From NCBI RefSeq assembly GCF_022802975.1, contig NZ_JAFEVZ010000001.1:1-64000 (forward strand): a stretch of DNA of 64,000 bases, written 5' to 3'. Numbering within the stretch: the first letter of the stretch is position 1; every line of letters begins with the position of its first letter. The stretch comes from Flavobacterium pectinovorum (GTDB lineage: Bacteria; Bacteroidota; Bacteroidia; Flavobacteriales; Flavobacteriaceae). Position numbers and translations under genes: made by a program. The notes beneath the pieces were generated by a model that saw only the letters and a list, made by a program, of their open reading frames with translations, was not told where the DNA came from and searched no databases. Below are positions 17,562 through 26,865 of the stretch, piece after piece.

Positions 17562-18302
17562 TTATTTAATTTGTTCACTGGTTTTTCCAAATCTACGTTC
17601 TCTTTTTTGATAACTAATGATAGCCTCATATAAATGTTGTGCTTTAAAGTCCGGCCAGAGTACATCAGTAAAATATAATTCTGAATAGGCTATTTGCCAT
17701 AGCAGGAAATTACTTATTCTGTGTTCTCCACTTGTTCGTATTAATAAATCTACGTCAGGTAAATTTTGCGTGTAAAGATGCTCATTTATAATTGAATCGT
17801 CAATAGTGTCTATTGAAATTATATTATTTTTAACTTTATCGCTAATGACCTTTACGGCGTTTATCAATTCTTCTCTGGATCCGTAACTTAAGGCCAAAGT
17901 TAGTGTTAAACCTGTATTGTTTTTTGTTTGTTCGATTGACTCTTTCAGCTGTTTTTGAGCTGACTCCGGCAACTTGTCAATATTACCTATAGCAGCAAGT
18001 TTAATGTTGTTTTCCTGCATGGTAGTTAGTTCTTTTTTCAAAGAGCTAATTAATATTTTCATCAATGCCTTTACTTCTAGTTTTGGACGATTCCAGTTTT
18101 CTGAAGAAAAAGTATAGAGTGTAAGAAATTCAATGTCAAGTTTAGTGCAAGTTTTGATTATCTCTCTTACTGAATTAGTGCCATTTTCATGCCCAAATAC
18201 ACGAAGAAAGCCTTGTTGTTTTGCCCAACGGCCATTACCATCCATAATAATGGCGATATGGCGGGGTAAGTTTGTCTTATCTATAGATTCTAGTAAATTC
18301 AT
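17562..18302 (-). CDS. uppS: Undecaprenyl diphosphate synthase (isoprenyl transferase)
   Basis: Cytosolic cis-prenyltransferase making the C55 carrier for peptidoglycan and glycan export. Signature motifs are IAIIMDGNGRWAKQQG (catalytic Asp), GHENG, TLYTFSSENWNRP, RTSGEHRISNF and SELYFTDVLWPDF. With the ATG at 18302 the protein has 246 residues, normal for the family. The longer frame to 18335 would overlap DUF6089. This ATG follows the DUF6089 stop by one base. It lies directly upstream of bamA, the classical pairing in Bacteroidetes envelope operons. Confidence 0.95.
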   Translation of the reverse strand: MNLLESIDKTNLPRHIAIIMDGNGRWAKQQGFLRVFGHENGTNSVREIIKTCTKLDIEFLTLYTFSSENWNRPKLEVKALMKILISSLKKELTTMQENNIKLAAIGNIDKLPESAQKQLKESIEQTKNNTGLTLTLALSYGSREELINAVKVISDKVKNNIISIDTIDDSIINEHLYTQNLPDVDLLIRTSGEHRISNFLLWQIAYSELYFTDVLWPDFKAQHLYEAIISYQKRERRFGKTSEQIK

Positions 18303-18303
18303 T

Positions 18304-18987
18304 TTATTCTGCGCAATAGCAAGGTTTTTGTCCAAAGGTATATGTTAAGGTTACTCCAGTAAAAACATACCAATCATTATTATTTAAATTACCAAAACGA
18401 TTATTGGCAAAAGAGTCGTTTTTAGGATGGCTTCCGTCTATATTGTCTGTAAAAGTATATCGGGCTCCAACTTCAGCTGCTAAAACAAAATTTCGACTAA
18501 TGTTTGACTTTAATCCTAATGTAATAGGTATAGCCAGAGAACTTGATTTTTTATCTTTTTCTGTTACTCCGTTCTCTACATGTAATTCATCATATCTAAA
18601 ATAACTTAAGCCTGAAAATACATAAGGTGTGATTTTAAGATCTTCTTCATGCAAATTAAAATCGAAAAAATTAAATTCTAAACCTGCAGAAAGTTCTTTT
18701 ACACTGTTTTTAAAACTCAAACCTCTTTTGTTTCGTGATGATTCTTCAGATTCTGAGTCATTTCCTGCAATTGTGGATTGTGTGTATGAAAAGCGATACG
18801 AATGGCGTGGACTTTTGTTCCATTTATACAATATACCAAAAGCTGGTTTTTCAGGAGCTATATAAGTGGTGCTCCCAACATCCCCGACAAAGTTACTTCC
18901 GCCAAGAAAAACACCAATCTCATTTATCTGAGCATTAAGTGTAATAAAGGGGAAAAAACATAACAATAAATTAAAAATTTTCTTCAT
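18304..18987 (-). CDS. DUF6089 family outer-membrane-type protein
   Basis: A 227-residue exported protein with a signal peptide ending LNAQ (about 19) and a small beta-barrel pattern: INEIGVFLGGSNFVGDVG, AFGILYKWNKSPRHSYRFSYT, GLEFNFFDFN, NWYVFTGVTLTYTFG. DUF6089 members commonly head the uppS-bamA operon, as here, and end in a cysteine motif (QKPCYCAE). The conserved placement suggests a role in envelope assembly, not experimentally defined as far as I know. A promoter with both boxes lies upstream at 19006-19034. Confidence 0.85.
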   Translation of the reverse strand: MKKIFNLLLCFFPFITLNAQINEIGVFLGGSNFVGDVGSTTYIAPEKPAFGILYKWNKSPRHSYRFSYTQSTIAGNDSESEESSRNKRGLSFKNSVKELSAGLEFNFFDFNLHEEDLKITPYVFSGLSYFRYDELHVENGVTEKDKKSSSLAIPITLGLKSNISRNFVLAAEVGARYTFTDNIDGSHPKNDSFANNRFGNLNNNDWYVFTGVTLTYTFGQKPCYCAE

Positions 18988-19005
18988 TTAATTCAAAATT
19001 GCGTG

Positions 19006-19034
19006 CAAATATAATAATTATCAATACGAATCAA
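19006..19034 (-). promoter_or_regulatory. Promoter of the DUF6089-uppS-bamA-ompH operon
   Basis: On the minus strand, TTG (19034-19032), 18 bases, then TATATTTG (19013-19006), matching the Bacteroidetes promoter. It lies 18 bases before the DUF6089 ATG. No other such pair was seen inside the operon. Confidence 0.6.
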
Positions 19035-19160
19035 CGTTTCTTTAGTTAAATGTGTCTTTTTTTAGATTTACAGTATGATTTTGAGACATTTAATGAGGAT
19101 TCGGTATATGCAAAACGGAAAAAAGTACTAATATCGTATAGTTGAAATCTCTAAAAGAGC

Positions 19161-20048
19161 TTAATTCCTTTTGTCCTCTCCCCAGAGCAATTTTTTTCTA
19201 AGTGTTTTTAAGAAAGTTTCGCCTGGAATTTCTACCATTTTGATTTTAAAATTGGTTTTTTTAATGGTTAAAATCGATTCGTTTTTAATAGAAGCAATTC
19301 TCGAATCGAGCGATACTAAATATTGATCCTCTCTTCCGGAAACACGAAGTTTTATTTCGGTGTCATCAGGTATAACCAATGGTCTTGCGTTTAAATTATG
19401 GGGAGCAATAGGGGTAATTACTAAACTTTTTACATCAGGTGTTAATATTGGCCCGCCACAACTTAATGAATATCCTGTGGAGCCAGTTGGGGTTGACAGA
19501 ATAAGCCCATCTGCCCAATATGAGTTTAAATACTCATTATTTAAATAGGTTTCAACGGTAATCATCGAAGTGGTGTCTTTTCTGCTAACCGTAACTTCAT
19601 TCATCGCAAAATTTAAATCATCTTCTATGGCATCATTTTTTGGGTCGCAGGTCAGACTTAATAATGTTCTTTCAGAGATGGTATAGTTTTTATCAATTAC
19701 AAATTGTAAAAAGTCATCAATACTGTCTTTTGAAACTGTTGCCAGAAAACCTAATCTTCCGGCATTGATTCCTAAAATGGGTACTCCTGAATTACGGACC
19801 AGACTGGCTGCTCTTAAAATAGTTCCGTCACCACCAATACTAATCAGCATTTCAAAACTATCATCAAGCTTTGTTTTTGCTGAGAAAGTTTTATATTCTT
19901 TTTTGATTAACTGTTTTTCGTAAAGCATTTTCAGGAAGTTTTCTTCAATGACCATTTCGACATTATTGGTGTTAAAAAACACAAAAATATCTTTGATAAT
20001 GGGTTCGGTACTGTTTTGATAATACTGTCCGTAAATTGCTACTTTCAT
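19161..20048 (-). CDS. nadK: NAD kinase
   Basis: Cytosolic ATP-dependent NAD kinase producing NADP. The 295-residue length is typical. Conserved motifs are ISIGGDGTILRAA (GGDG catalytic loop), LGINAGRLGFLA, NEVTVSR, YWADGLILSTPTGSTGYSLSCGGP and ITPIAPHNLNARP. The gene is upstream, on the same strand, of the DUF6089 operon and 85 bases downstream of the CBS protein gene; a palindromic repeat (20070-20131) occupies the latter gap. Confidence 0.96.
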   Translation of the reverse strand: MKVAIYGQYYQNSTEPIIKDIFVFFNTNNVEMVIEENFLKMLYEKQLIKKEYKTFSAKTKLDDSFEMLISIGGDGTILRAASLVRNSGVPILGINAGRLGFLATVSKDSIDDFLQFVIDKNYTISERTLLSLTCDPKNDAIEDDLNFAMNEVTVSRKDTTSMITVETYLNNEYLNSYWADGLILSTPTGSTGYSLSCGGPILTPDVKSLVITPIAPHNLNARPLVIPDDTEIKLRVSGREDQYLVSLDSRIASIKNESILTIKKTNFKIKMVEIPGETFLKTLRKKLLWGEDKRN

Positions 20049-20069
20049 TTTTTTAAATTAGATAATGGG

Positions 20070-20131
20070 AAAATTAGATAATGTGCCAATCGAAATTATA
20101 TAATTGACTCATTTTCTAATTGCCACATTAT
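20070..20131. repeat. Palindromic intergenic repeat (AATTAGATAATGTGCCAAT family), copy 1
   Basis: Left arm ATAATGTGCCAAT (20078-20090) pairs with ATTGCCACATTAT (20119-20131) with one mismatch, inside longer AATTAGATAATG-type sequence. Related arms occur at 43971-44096 and near 62258-62285. It sits between nadK and the CBS gene. Confidence 0.6.
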
Positions 20132-20133
20132 AA

Positions 20134-20793
20134 TTATATATTAAGGTATTTGTCTAAATAGTCAGAACGTTCTTTTAAGCTGTTTATATAGGTGTCTTCC
20201 TGATGTTCTGAGATGATTTCGTAATTGTATCTTCTGAAAGTCTGAATGATTTCATTCATTGGTCCAACACCAATTTTTACTGTAATGTGAACATTCTCTA
20301 AGTCGGCTTCAGATATAAAACAGCCCAAAATTTTACCATTGTTACTTTCTACGATTTGCGCCACCTGTGCCATAGAATAATCTAAAAGCCCTTTTTGTAC
20401 AATAATGATTCCGCCCTGTTCTTTTAAAAATGGAGTTTCCTGAAAAAATTTCATGATATCTTCCATTTCATAATATCCAATGTAAGCGTTGTTTTCGTCG
20501 AGTACCGGAACTGCATTGGTGTGATTTTTGGCAAAAACTTCCAGTACATCCAGCCAAATCATAGATTTTCTGGCAAAAAAGCGTTCTAAAGTATATTTGT
20601 AGTCAATGATTTTTTTATCAATATCAAAAGTTTCAATATCATCAGCGGCAATGCTTCCTATAAAAATACCATCTTCCAAAACAGGAAAGTGAGAAAAGTT
20701 CAAATCGGCAAAAAAGTCCTGAGCTGCCCCTATCGTTTCCTGACTGTCGATTGCTCTAAAATCGTTGGTGATATAGTTGGTAATTTCTGTCAT
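20134..20793 (-). CDS. CBS-domain protein with C-terminal ACT-like region
   Basis: Cytosolic protein of 219 residues from the ATG at 20793 (MTEITNYITND). The upstream ATG at 20838 adds an unlikely hydrophobic stretch. Two CBS motifs are visible (about 15-60, FSHFPVLEDGIFIGSI; and 75-125, HTNAVPVLDENNAYIGYYEMEDI). The C-terminal part (about 135-205, IIVQKGLLDYSMAQVAQIVESNNGKILGCFI) resembles an ACT domain. CBS pairs usually bind adenosyl nucleotides; the ligand here is unknown. It is divergent from pdxJ and upstream of nadK, a conserved neighbourhood in Flavobacteria as far as I recall. Confidence 0.85.
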   Translation of the reverse strand: MTEITNYITNDFRAIDSQETIGAAQDFFADLNFSHFPVLEDGIFIGSIAADDIETFDIDKKIIDYKYTLERFFARKSMIWLDVLEVFAKNHTNAVPVLDENNAYIGYYEMEDIMKFFQETPFLKEQGGIIIVQKGLLDYSMAQVAQIVESNNGKILGCFISEADLENVHITVKIGVGPMNEIIQTFRRYNYEIISEHQEDTYINSLKERSDYLDKYLNI

Positions 20794-20859
20794 AAGTAGT
20801 TTGAAGATATTTGATGCAAAATAATCAAAAAATAGCAAAAAACGCTACGTTTTACTTTG

Positions 20860-20867
20860 TATTTTTG
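20860..20867 (+). promoter_or_regulatory. Candidate -7 box of pdxJ
   Basis: TATTTTTG fits TAnnTTTG and lies 42 bases before the pdxJ ATG. No TTG is found at the expected -33 distance. Confidence 0.4.
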
Positions 20868-20909
20868 CCATTACAAATATAATGTTACCAGAATTAATAA
20901 TCTATTTAT

Positions 20910-21623
20910 ATGACAAAATTAAGTGTAAATATCAATAAAATAGCAACTTTGCGTAATGCCCGCGGAGGAAATGTTCCTGATTTGTTAAAAGTAGCTGCCG
21001 ATATTCAAAAATTTGGAGGTCAGGGAATCACAATTCACCCACGCCCGGATGAGCGCCACATTCGTTATCAGGATGCCCGCGATTTAAAGGCAATTGTTAC
21101 TACAGAATATAATATTGAAGGAAATCCACAACATAACTTTATTGATTTGGTTTTAGAATGCAAACCCGATCAGGTAACATTAGTTCCAGACGCAATTGGT
21201 GCAATTACCTCTTCTGCCGGTTGGGATACTATAAAAAATCAGGCGTATTTAACCGAGGTTATTCAGGAATTTCAAAGAAATGGAATTCGAACGTCAATTT
21301 TTGTTGATCCGGTTTTAGAAATGATCGAAGGGGCCAAAAAAACAGGAACTGACAGAATCGAGTTATACACAGAAGCTTTTGCACATCAATATGATTTAGG
21401 AAATAAAAACGGAATCGATCCTTACGTAAAGGCTGCTGAATTGGCAAATGAATTAAGTTTGGGTATTAATGCAGGACATGATTTAAGTCTGGATAATATT
21501 CAGTTTTTTAAGCAAAATATTCCGGGATTATTAGAGGTTTCTATTGGTCATGCCTTAATTTCAGAAGCGCTATATCTTGGTTTGGATAATGTGGTGAATA
21601 TGTATCTGAATAAATTGAAATAA
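20910..21623 (+). CDS. pdxJ: Pyridoxine 5'-phosphate synthase
   Basis: Condenses 1-deoxyxylulose 5-phosphate with 3-amino-1-hydroxyacetone phosphate in the DXP-dependent vitamin B6 pathway. The 237-residue TIM barrel has the family motifs LSVNINKIATLRNARGG, ITIHPRPDERHIRYQDA, EGNP, CKPDQVTLVPD, INAGHDLS and VSIGHALISEAL. It has its own -7-like box and is followed after 24 bases by an alpha/beta hydrolase gene, probably in the same transcript. Confidence 0.97.
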   Translation: MTKLSVNINKIATLRNARGGNVPDLLKVAADIQKFGGQGITIHPRPDERHIRYQDARDLKAIVTTEYNIEGNPQHNFIDLVLECKPDQVTLVPDAIGAITSSAGWDTIKNQAYLTEVIQEFQRNGIRTSIFVDPVLEMIEGAKKTGTDRIELYTEAFAHQYDLGNKNGIDPYVKAAELANELSLGINAGHDLSLDNIQFFKQNIPGLLEVSIGHALISEALYLGLDNVVNMYLNKLK

Positions 21624-21647
21624 TTCTCCAGAATAAAAAATATAAAT

Positions 21648-22412
21648 ATGCTTTACTCAAAAATAGAAGGCGAAGGGAAACCATTTGTAATTATGCATGG
21701 TTTTCTTGGAATGTCAGACAACTGGAAAACACTAGCGGGACAATATGTTGAGGCGGGTTTCCAGGTTCATATTTTAGATTTAAGAAATCATGGACGCAGT
21801 TTTCATTCGGATGAATGGAGTTATGAAGACATGGTTAACGATGTGTTTGAATATTGTCAGGCAAATAATTTGACAAAAATTGATATTCTAGGACATTCTA
21901 TGGGTGGAAAAGTAGCAATGCTTTTTGCAGCTACGCATCCGGAATTAGTCGATAAATTGATTGTTGCCGATATTGGTCCGAGGTTTTACAAGCAACATCA
22001 TCAAGATATTTTAGGAGGATTGAATGCTGTTGATTTTTCAGTTAAACCAAGTCGAGCTGATGTCGAAGCAATCGTTTCTGAGTATGTTCCGGATTTTGGA
22101 ACGCGTCAGTTTTTGTTGAAAAATTTATATTGGAAGGAACCGGGGCAATTGGCTTTTAGATTCAATTTAGAAGTTTTTAACAACAATCTGGATGCCATCG
22201 GAAAGCCACTGGCAGAAGGATTGGTTTTCGAAAAAGAGGCCTTATTTATACGTGGCGGAAATTCAGGTTATATTGAAGATTCAGATTTTGATGATATTCG
22301 AAAATATTTTCCAAAAGCAGTTTTCGAAACAATTCCAAATGCAGGACACTGGCTTCACGCCGAGAATCCAAAAATGTTTTTCGAAATTACAGCAACTTTC
22401 TTGAAAGAGTAG
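21648..22412 (+). CDS. Alpha/beta hydrolase (YbfF-like)
   Basis: A 254-residue cytosolic hydrolase. The fold is clear: HGFLGMSDNW oxyanion region, DLRNHGRS, the nucleophile elbow LGHSMGGKVA (Ser near residue 83), an acid in the FIRGGNSGYIEDSDF area and the catalytic His in NAGHWLHAE. It most resembles YbfF-type esterases or thioesterases. The natural substrate is unknown. It follows pdxJ by 24 bases on the same strand. Confidence 0.88.
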   Translation: MLYSKIEGEGKPFVIMHGFLGMSDNWKTLAGQYVEAGFQVHILDLRNHGRSFHSDEWSYEDMVNDVFEYCQANNLTKIDILGHSMGGKVAMLFAATHPELVDKLIVADIGPRFYKQHHQDILGGLNAVDFSVKPSRADVEAIVSEYVPDFGTRQFLLKNLYWKEPGQLAFRFNLEVFNNNLDAIGKPLAEGLVFEKEALFIRGGNSGYIEDSDFDDIRKYFPKAVFETIPNAGHWLHAENPKMFFEITATFLKE

Positions 22413-22575
22413 TTTTTAAACACGAATTACACAAATTAGCACTAATTTTCAAAAATATATGAGACGTTGATTTTAATGATTTTGTTGTTTTTTTGACTTT
22501 TGACATTATGACTTTAAAACTTTCGACTTGATAATAAAATTGCTTACTTTTATTAAAAGTTTAAAATAAAAACAA

Positions 22576-22917
22576 ATGAAATTATTACTCAGAATTCTTG
22601 CTACAGCACTTTTGGTTTTGTTAATAGGTCATTTTATGACAGGAATCCATGTAGTTAGTTTTACCACAGCCGTAATAGTGGCGGTCGTTTTGGGGTTATT
22701 AAATGTTTTTATCAAACCTATATTGGTGGTGTTGACTTTTCCGGTTACGATTGTAACGTTAGGATTGTTCTTATTGGTTATAAACGCTATAATAGTGTTG
22801 CTTTGTACAAAAATTGTCGGAGGATTTCATGTTGATACTTTCTGGACTGCATTATTGTTTAGCATCGTGTTGTCTGTTTTGCAGTCAATTGCAAATAAAA
22901 TCATCGGAGAAGACTAA
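22576..22917 (+). CDS. Small membrane protein of the phage-holin-4 superfamily (DUF-type, non-phage)
   Basis: A 113-residue protein with four hydrophobic segments (about 4-22, 27-47, 52-78, 85-108) and the motifs GHFMTGIHV, VLGLLNVFIKPILVVLTFP and LVINAIIVLLCTKIVGGFHVD. These are typical of the chromosomal phage_holin_4_2-named family. The family name is historical; nothing phage-like is around. Its role is unknown, perhaps envelope-related. The upstream 163 bases contain an AATTAGCACTAATT-like hairpin (about 22434-22450) often seen between Flavobacterium genes. Confidence 0.85.
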   Translation: MKLLLRILATALLVLLIGHFMTGIHVVSFTTAVIVAVVLGLLNVFIKPILVVLTFPVTIVTLGLFLLVINAIIVLLCTKIVGGFHVDTFWTALLFSIVLSVLQSIANKIIGED

Positions 22918-22971
22918 ATTCAGATAAAAAAAGAAGGTTTTGAACCTCTTCAAATACAATACATTAAAAAC

Positions 22972-23002
22972 TTGGTTGGGTTGCAAAAATTTTATAATTT
23001 TG
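22972..23002 (+). promoter_or_regulatory. Promoter of tig
   Basis: TTG (22972-22974), 20 bases, then TAATTTTG (22995-23002), fitting TTG-N-TAnnTTTG. It is 34 bases before the tig ATG at 23037. Confidence 0.65.
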
Positions 23003-23036
23003 CGACCCAATTTTATTATGTAAATTAAAGAAGAAG

Positions 23037-24359
23037 ATGGATATTAAAAGAGTAGCAATAGACGCTGTAAACGAGACAATTGTATTGAACGTTGTTCATA
23101 TGGATTATAAAGGTCAAGTGGCAAAAAGAATCAACGAAAAATTGCCTTTGGCACAAGTAAAAGGATTTAGAAAAGGACAAGTGCCTAAAGATCTTGTTGA
23201 AAAACAATACGGAAAAGGTATTAAACAAGAAGAAATTAAAAAAGTAGTTGATTTGGCTTTAGAGCGTTTTGTTCAATCTGAAAGATTAAATCTTTTAGGA
23301 ACTCCTATTGCTAAAGAAAACGAAATTGACTGGGACGCTGAAGAATTGACTTTTGAGTATGAAATTGGTTTAGTGCCAAACTTCGAAATTGATTTAGAAG
23401 CTAAAAATAATATCGTAAAATATATTGTTACTGCTGATGATAAATTAATCGACGGACAAGTGGAGCGTATCCAAAAACAATTTGGAAAAGCAAACCCAGT
23501 TGAAAAAGTTACTGAAGATTCAGATGTTACCGGAACTTTCTCAAATGAAGAAAACGGAATCGAGAACAAAACAACTTTTTCGTTGTCAGTTTTCAAAGAT
23601 AAAAAAACAGCTGATTTATTTGTAGGTAAAGAAGTTGGTGATATAGTTACTGTAAATACAAAAGGTTTATTTGAAGACGATCACCAATTAATGGATTACT
23701 TGAAAGTGGGTCACGATAATGTACACGATTTAGCAGTTGATGTAGCTTTTACAATCAGCGCCATCAATGTTTCTGAACCTGCAGAATTGAACCAGGAATT
23801 ATTTGATAAACTTTTTGGTGAAGGAAAAGTAGCTTCTTTGGAAGATTTGAAAGCTAAAATTAAAGAAGATGCTGAAGCTCAATTTGCACAGCAGGCTGAC
23901 CAAAAATTATTATTGGATGTTCAGGATTTCCTGATCGAAAATACAAAATTTGATTTACCGGCTGAATTCCTTAAAAAATGGTTGCAGACTGTTGGAGAGA
24001 AAAAACTTTCTGCAGAAGAAGCTGAAGTTGAATACGCAAGATCTGAAAAAGGTTTACGTTTTCAATTGATCGAAGGAAAAGCAATGGCTCAAAGCAATAT
24101 CCAAATTACTTTTGATGATTTGAAAGAGTTTACAACTGGCGCTATCAAACAACAAATGGCTCAATTTGGACAAACTAATCCAACAGATGAAGAAGTTCAG
24201 GGTATCGTGGCTAGAGTTTTATCTAACCAGGAAGAAGTGAAAAGACTTTCTGAGCAGGTTGTTGCAGCTAAATTGTTAGATTTATTCAAAGAAAAAGCAA
24301 ATCCAACAACAAAAGAAGTTACTTACGAAGAATTTATTGCAGCTTCTTACGGAGAATAA
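23037..24359 (+). CDS. tig: Trigger factor, ribosome-associated chaperone
   Basis: Binds at the ribosome exit and shields nascent chains. The 440-residue protein has the N-terminal ribosome-binding domain with the RGFRKGQVPKDLVEK-type signature (VKGFRKGQVPKDLVEKQYG, about 42-60), a central PPIase-like region (about 150-245, degenerate for FKBP active residues) and a long helical C-terminal region. It is upstream of clpP and clpX in the same direction, as in many bacteria, but a strong terminator separates it from clpP here, so it is probably transcribed alone. Confidence 0.95.
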   Translation: MDIKRVAIDAVNETIVLNVVHMDYKGQVAKRINEKLPLAQVKGFRKGQVPKDLVEKQYGKGIKQEEIKKVVDLALERFVQSERLNLLGTPIAKENEIDWDAEELTFEYEIGLVPNFEIDLEAKNNIVKYIVTADDKLIDGQVERIQKQFGKANPVEKVTEDSDVTGTFSNEENGIENKTTFSLSVFKDKKTADLFVGKEVGDIVTVNTKGLFEDDHQLMDYLKVGHDNVHDLAVDVAFTISAINVSEPAELNQELFDKLFGEGKVASLEDLKAKIKEDAEAQFAQQADQKLLLDVQDFLIENTKFDLPAEFLKKWLQTVGEKKLSAEEAEVEYARSEKGLRFQLIEGKAMAQSNIQITFDDLKEFTTGAIKQQMAQFGQTNPTDEEVQGIVARVLSNQEEVKRLSEQVVAAKLLDLFKEKANPTTKEVTYEEFIAASYGE

Positions 24360-24703
24360 ATTTAAGTCTGAAAGTCTAAGTTGTAAAGTCAAAAGTTAAG
24401 AAGCAAGCTTCATTAACTCGATTTTAAAAATTAATATTTTATTACAGAAACTGAAAGATAAAAATAATTATATTTGGACGTCAATGGAAGTTTTTCTTCT
24501 GTTGACGTTCTTTTTTTATTTCAGGTTTCAAGCTATTAAACGTTTCTTAGTTTAAAAACTTAGAATCTTAGTACCTTAGGATCTTAGCATATTAAAAAAG
24601 AAGACAAATTGGCATCCTTTATAAAAAGGTATGAACTTTGTTTAATTCGTTTTAAGTCACTTTCAGACTTTAGACTTTTCAATTTTAAACTAAAAATAAA
24701 AAT
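24360..24703. other. Gene-free tig-clpP spacer (344 bases)
   Basis: No open frame of interest. It contains one intrinsic terminator (24478-24517) and a low-complexity stretch of repeated CTTAG/CTTAGTA motifs (about 24545-24592). The phrase TTTCAGGTTTCAAG at 24520-24533 recurs in the clpP-clpX spacer. No clear promoter for clpP was found; TATATTTG at 24469-24476 fits a -7 box but precedes the terminator. Confidence 0.7.
24478..24517 (+). terminator. Strong terminator after tig
   Basis: ACGTCAA-TG-GAAG, a T5 loop, CTTC-TG-TTGACGT: a stem of 7 plus 4 bp with an internal TG/TG mismatch (24478-24508), followed by a T7 run (24511-24517). Confidence 0.9.
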
Positions 24704-25378
24704 ATGAACTACGGTAAAGAATTCAAAAAATTTGCTACAAAGCATCAGGGAGTAAACGCAATGTACTATGACAAAATCATAGCGGCAATGAACCCAACAA
24801 ATATGACTCCATATATTATAGAAGAGCGTCAGTTGAATATTTCTCAATTAGACGTTTTTTCAAGATTAATGATGGACAGAATTATTTTTTTAGGAACAGG
24901 TATAGACGATCAAATCGCTAATATCGTTCAGGCTCAGTTATTATTTTTAGAAAGTGCTGATGCATCAAAAGATATCCAGATTTATTTAAACTCTCCGGGA
25001 GGAAGCGTTTACGCAGGTCTTGGAATTTATGACACCATGCAATACATCAAACCGGATGTTGCTACAATTTGTACCGGAATGGCAGCTTCTATGGGAGCGG
25101 TTCTATTATGCGCAGGAGCAGCAGGAAAACGTTCGGCTCTGCCACATTCAAGAGTGATGATTCACCAGCCATCTGGAGGAGCTCAGGGAGTTGCAACGGA
25201 TATGGAAATCAACTTACGTGAAATGCTGAAATTAAAAGATGAATTATACCATATTATTTCGCAGCATTCAGGTCAGTCTTTCGAAAGAGTACACAAAGAC
25301 AGTGAGCGTGATTACTGGATGATTGCTGACGAAGCAAAAGAATACGGAATGATTGATGAAGTTTTGAGAAGAAGCTAA
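24704..25378 (+). CDS. clpP: ATP-dependent Clp protease proteolytic subunit
   Basis: Serine peptidase subunit that assembles into a 14-mer and works with ClpX downstream. In the 224 residues the catalytic Ser lies in TGMAASMGAVLL and the His in SRVMIHQPSGG, with the Asp following in the ETVHxD-like region (HKDSERDYWMIADEA). The opening LDVFSRLMMDRIIFLGTGIDDQIA is family-typical. An N-terminal stretch of about 25 residues (MNYGKEFKKFATKHQG) precedes the core and may be cleaved. ClpX follows 233 bases later, with its own promoter-like box. Confidence 0.97.
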   Translation: MNYGKEFKKFATKHQGVNAMYYDKIIAAMNPTNMTPYIIEERQLNISQLDVFSRLMMDRIIFLGTGIDDQIANIVQAQLLFLESADASKDIQIYLNSPGGSVYAGLGIYDTMQYIKPDVATICTGMAASMGAVLLCAGAAGKRSALPHSRVMIHQPSGGAQGVATDMEINLREMLKLKDELYHIISQHSGQSFERVHKDSERDYWMIADEAKEYGMIDEVLRRS

Positions 25379-25473
25379 ATTTAAGAGTTGCAAAGTTACA
25401 AAGTTACAAAGGGACTAAGATTATTAGTTTTGTAACTATGTAGCTTAAAAAAAAGCATATAAAAATTAGTTTC

Positions 25474-25506
25474 AGGTTTCAAGTTGCTTTGGCGAACTTG
25501 AAACCT
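25474..25506. repeat. Short palindrome in the clpP-clpX spacer
   Basis: AGGTTTCAAGTT (25474-25485) and AACTTGAAACCT (25495-25506) form a perfect 12-bp stem with a 9-base loop. There is no T run. Shortened forms (TTTCAGGTTTCAAG) recur in the tig-clpP spacer, so this looks like a repeat-family palindrome, though a weak terminator or mRNA-processing hairpin is possible. Confidence 0.5.
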
Positions 25507-25580
25507 AAAACTTGAAACTTTAAACAAAAAAGTTAAGCGGCAAGGAGTTAAGTTTTAAATTAAAAAGCTTAGAAACTTAG

Positions 25581-25588
25581 TATCTTTG
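25581..25588 (+). promoter_or_regulatory. Candidate -7 box of clpX
   Basis: TATCTTTG fits TAnnTTTG, 23 bases before the clpX ATG. No -33 TTG at the usual spacing. Confidence 0.4.
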
Positions 25589-25611
25589 CAACTTAGTAAC
25601 TTAAATAAAGA

Positions 25612-26844
25612 ATGGCAAAAGTAGTATTAGAATGTTCGTTTTGTGGAAGAAAAAAGCCAGAAACTAATTTATTGATAGCAGGTATTAATGCACATATTTG
25701 TGATAAGTGTATTGAACAGGCACACGGAATTGTTTTAGAAGAATTAAAATCAAGTGGAAGCTCGAAATTAGTTGGTGACTTGATTTTAAAGAAACCAAAA
25801 GAAATCAGAGCTTTTCTGGATCAATATGTTATTGGTCAGGATCAGACAAAAAAAGTGATGTCTGTTGCGGTTTACAATCACTACAAGCGTTTAATGCAGC
25901 AGCAATTAGACGACGAAGTGGAAATTGAAAAAAGTAACATCATCATGGTTGGTCAAACCGGAACAGGAAAAACATTGGTGGCAAAAACTATTGCGAAAAT
26001 GTTAGATGTTCCTTTGGCTATTGTAGATGCAACTGTACTTACAGAAGCCGGTTATGTAGGAGAAGATGTTGAAAGTATTTTGACTCGTTTGTTACAAGCG
26101 GCAGATTATGATGTAACCAAAGCCGAACGTGGAATCGTATTTATTGACGAAATTGATAAAATTGCCCGTAAGAGTGATAATCCGTCTATAACACGTGACG
26201 TTTCCGGTGAAGGAGTTCAGCAGGCTTTGCTTAAATTATTGGAAGGAACAGTTGTAAACGTACCGCCAAAAGGAGGGCGTAAACACCCGGACCAAAAATT
26301 TGTTGAGGTGAATACCCAAAATATCCTGTTCATAGCCGGAGGAGCTTTTGACGGGGTTGAGCGTATTATCTCAAAACGTCTGAATCGTCAGGCAGTTGGA
26401 TATTCTACTTCTAAGAATGTTGACAATATTGACAAAGACAATTTATTACAGTATATTATTCCAAAAGATATTAAAGATTTTGGTTTAATTCCTGAGATTA
26501 TTGGCCGTTTACCGGTTTTAACGCACATGGATCCTTTAGACAGAGAAACATTGCGTGCCATTTTAACGCAGCCTAAAAATGCATTGGTAAAACAATATCA
26601 AAAGCTGTTTTTAATGGATGAAGTGGAATTTAATATTACCGATGAAGCTTTAGATTTTATTGTTGACAAAGCTTTAGAATACAAATTAGGCGCACGTGGA
26701 TTACGTTCGTTATGTGAGGCAATTTTAACTGACGCTATGTACGAATTGCCAAGTTCTGATGATAAGACACTGTCAATTGACAAAGAATATGCAGAACATA
26801 CACTAAGTAAAAATTTATTGAAGCGAATGGAAATTGCTTCTTAA
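25612..26844 (+). CDS. clpX: ATP-dependent Clp protease ATP-binding subunit ClpX
   Basis: AAA+ unfoldase that feeds substrates to ClpP. The 410-residue protein has an N-terminal C4 zinc finger (CSFCGRKK and [10 protein letters not shown]), Walker A GQTGTGKT, Walker [12 protein letters not shown], the pore-loop region after [24 protein letters not shown], and the sensor-2 GARGLRSL. Length and domain order are standard. A terminator follows. Confidence 0.98.
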   Translation: MAKVVLECSFCGRKKPETNLLIAGINAHICDKCIEQAHGIVLEELKSSGSSKLVGDLILKKPKEIRAFLDQYVIGQDQTKKVMSVAVYNHYKRLMQQQLDDEVEIEKSNIIMVGQTGTGKTLVAKTIAKMLDVPLAIVDATVLTEAGYVGEDVESILTRLLQAADYDVTKAERGIVFIDEIDKIARKSDNPSITRDVSGEGVQQALLKLLEGTVVNVPPKGGRKHPDQKFVEVNTQNILFIAGGAFDGVERIISKRLNRQAVGYSTSKNVDNIDKDNLLQYIIPKDIKDFGLIPEIIGRLPVLTHMDPLDRETLRAILTQPKNALVKQYQKLFLMDEVEFNITDEALDFIVDKALEYKLGARGLRSLCEAILTDAMYELPSSDDKTLSIDKEYAEHTLSKNLLKRMEIAS

Positions 26845-26865
26845 ATATTAAATACTATTTTCTCT

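Noticed and set aside
22576..22917. Phage holin, prophage remnant
   Set aside because: The family name is misleading; the gene sits among housekeeping genes with no phage neighbours.
22921..22953. Hairpin AAGAAGGTT/AACCTCTT after the small membrane protein as a terminator
   Set aside because: The stem has a bulge and there is no T run, so it is too weak to list.
24469..24476. Promoter for a small RNA ending at the tig terminator
   Set aside because: The transcript would begin inside the hairpin, leaving no room for an RNA.
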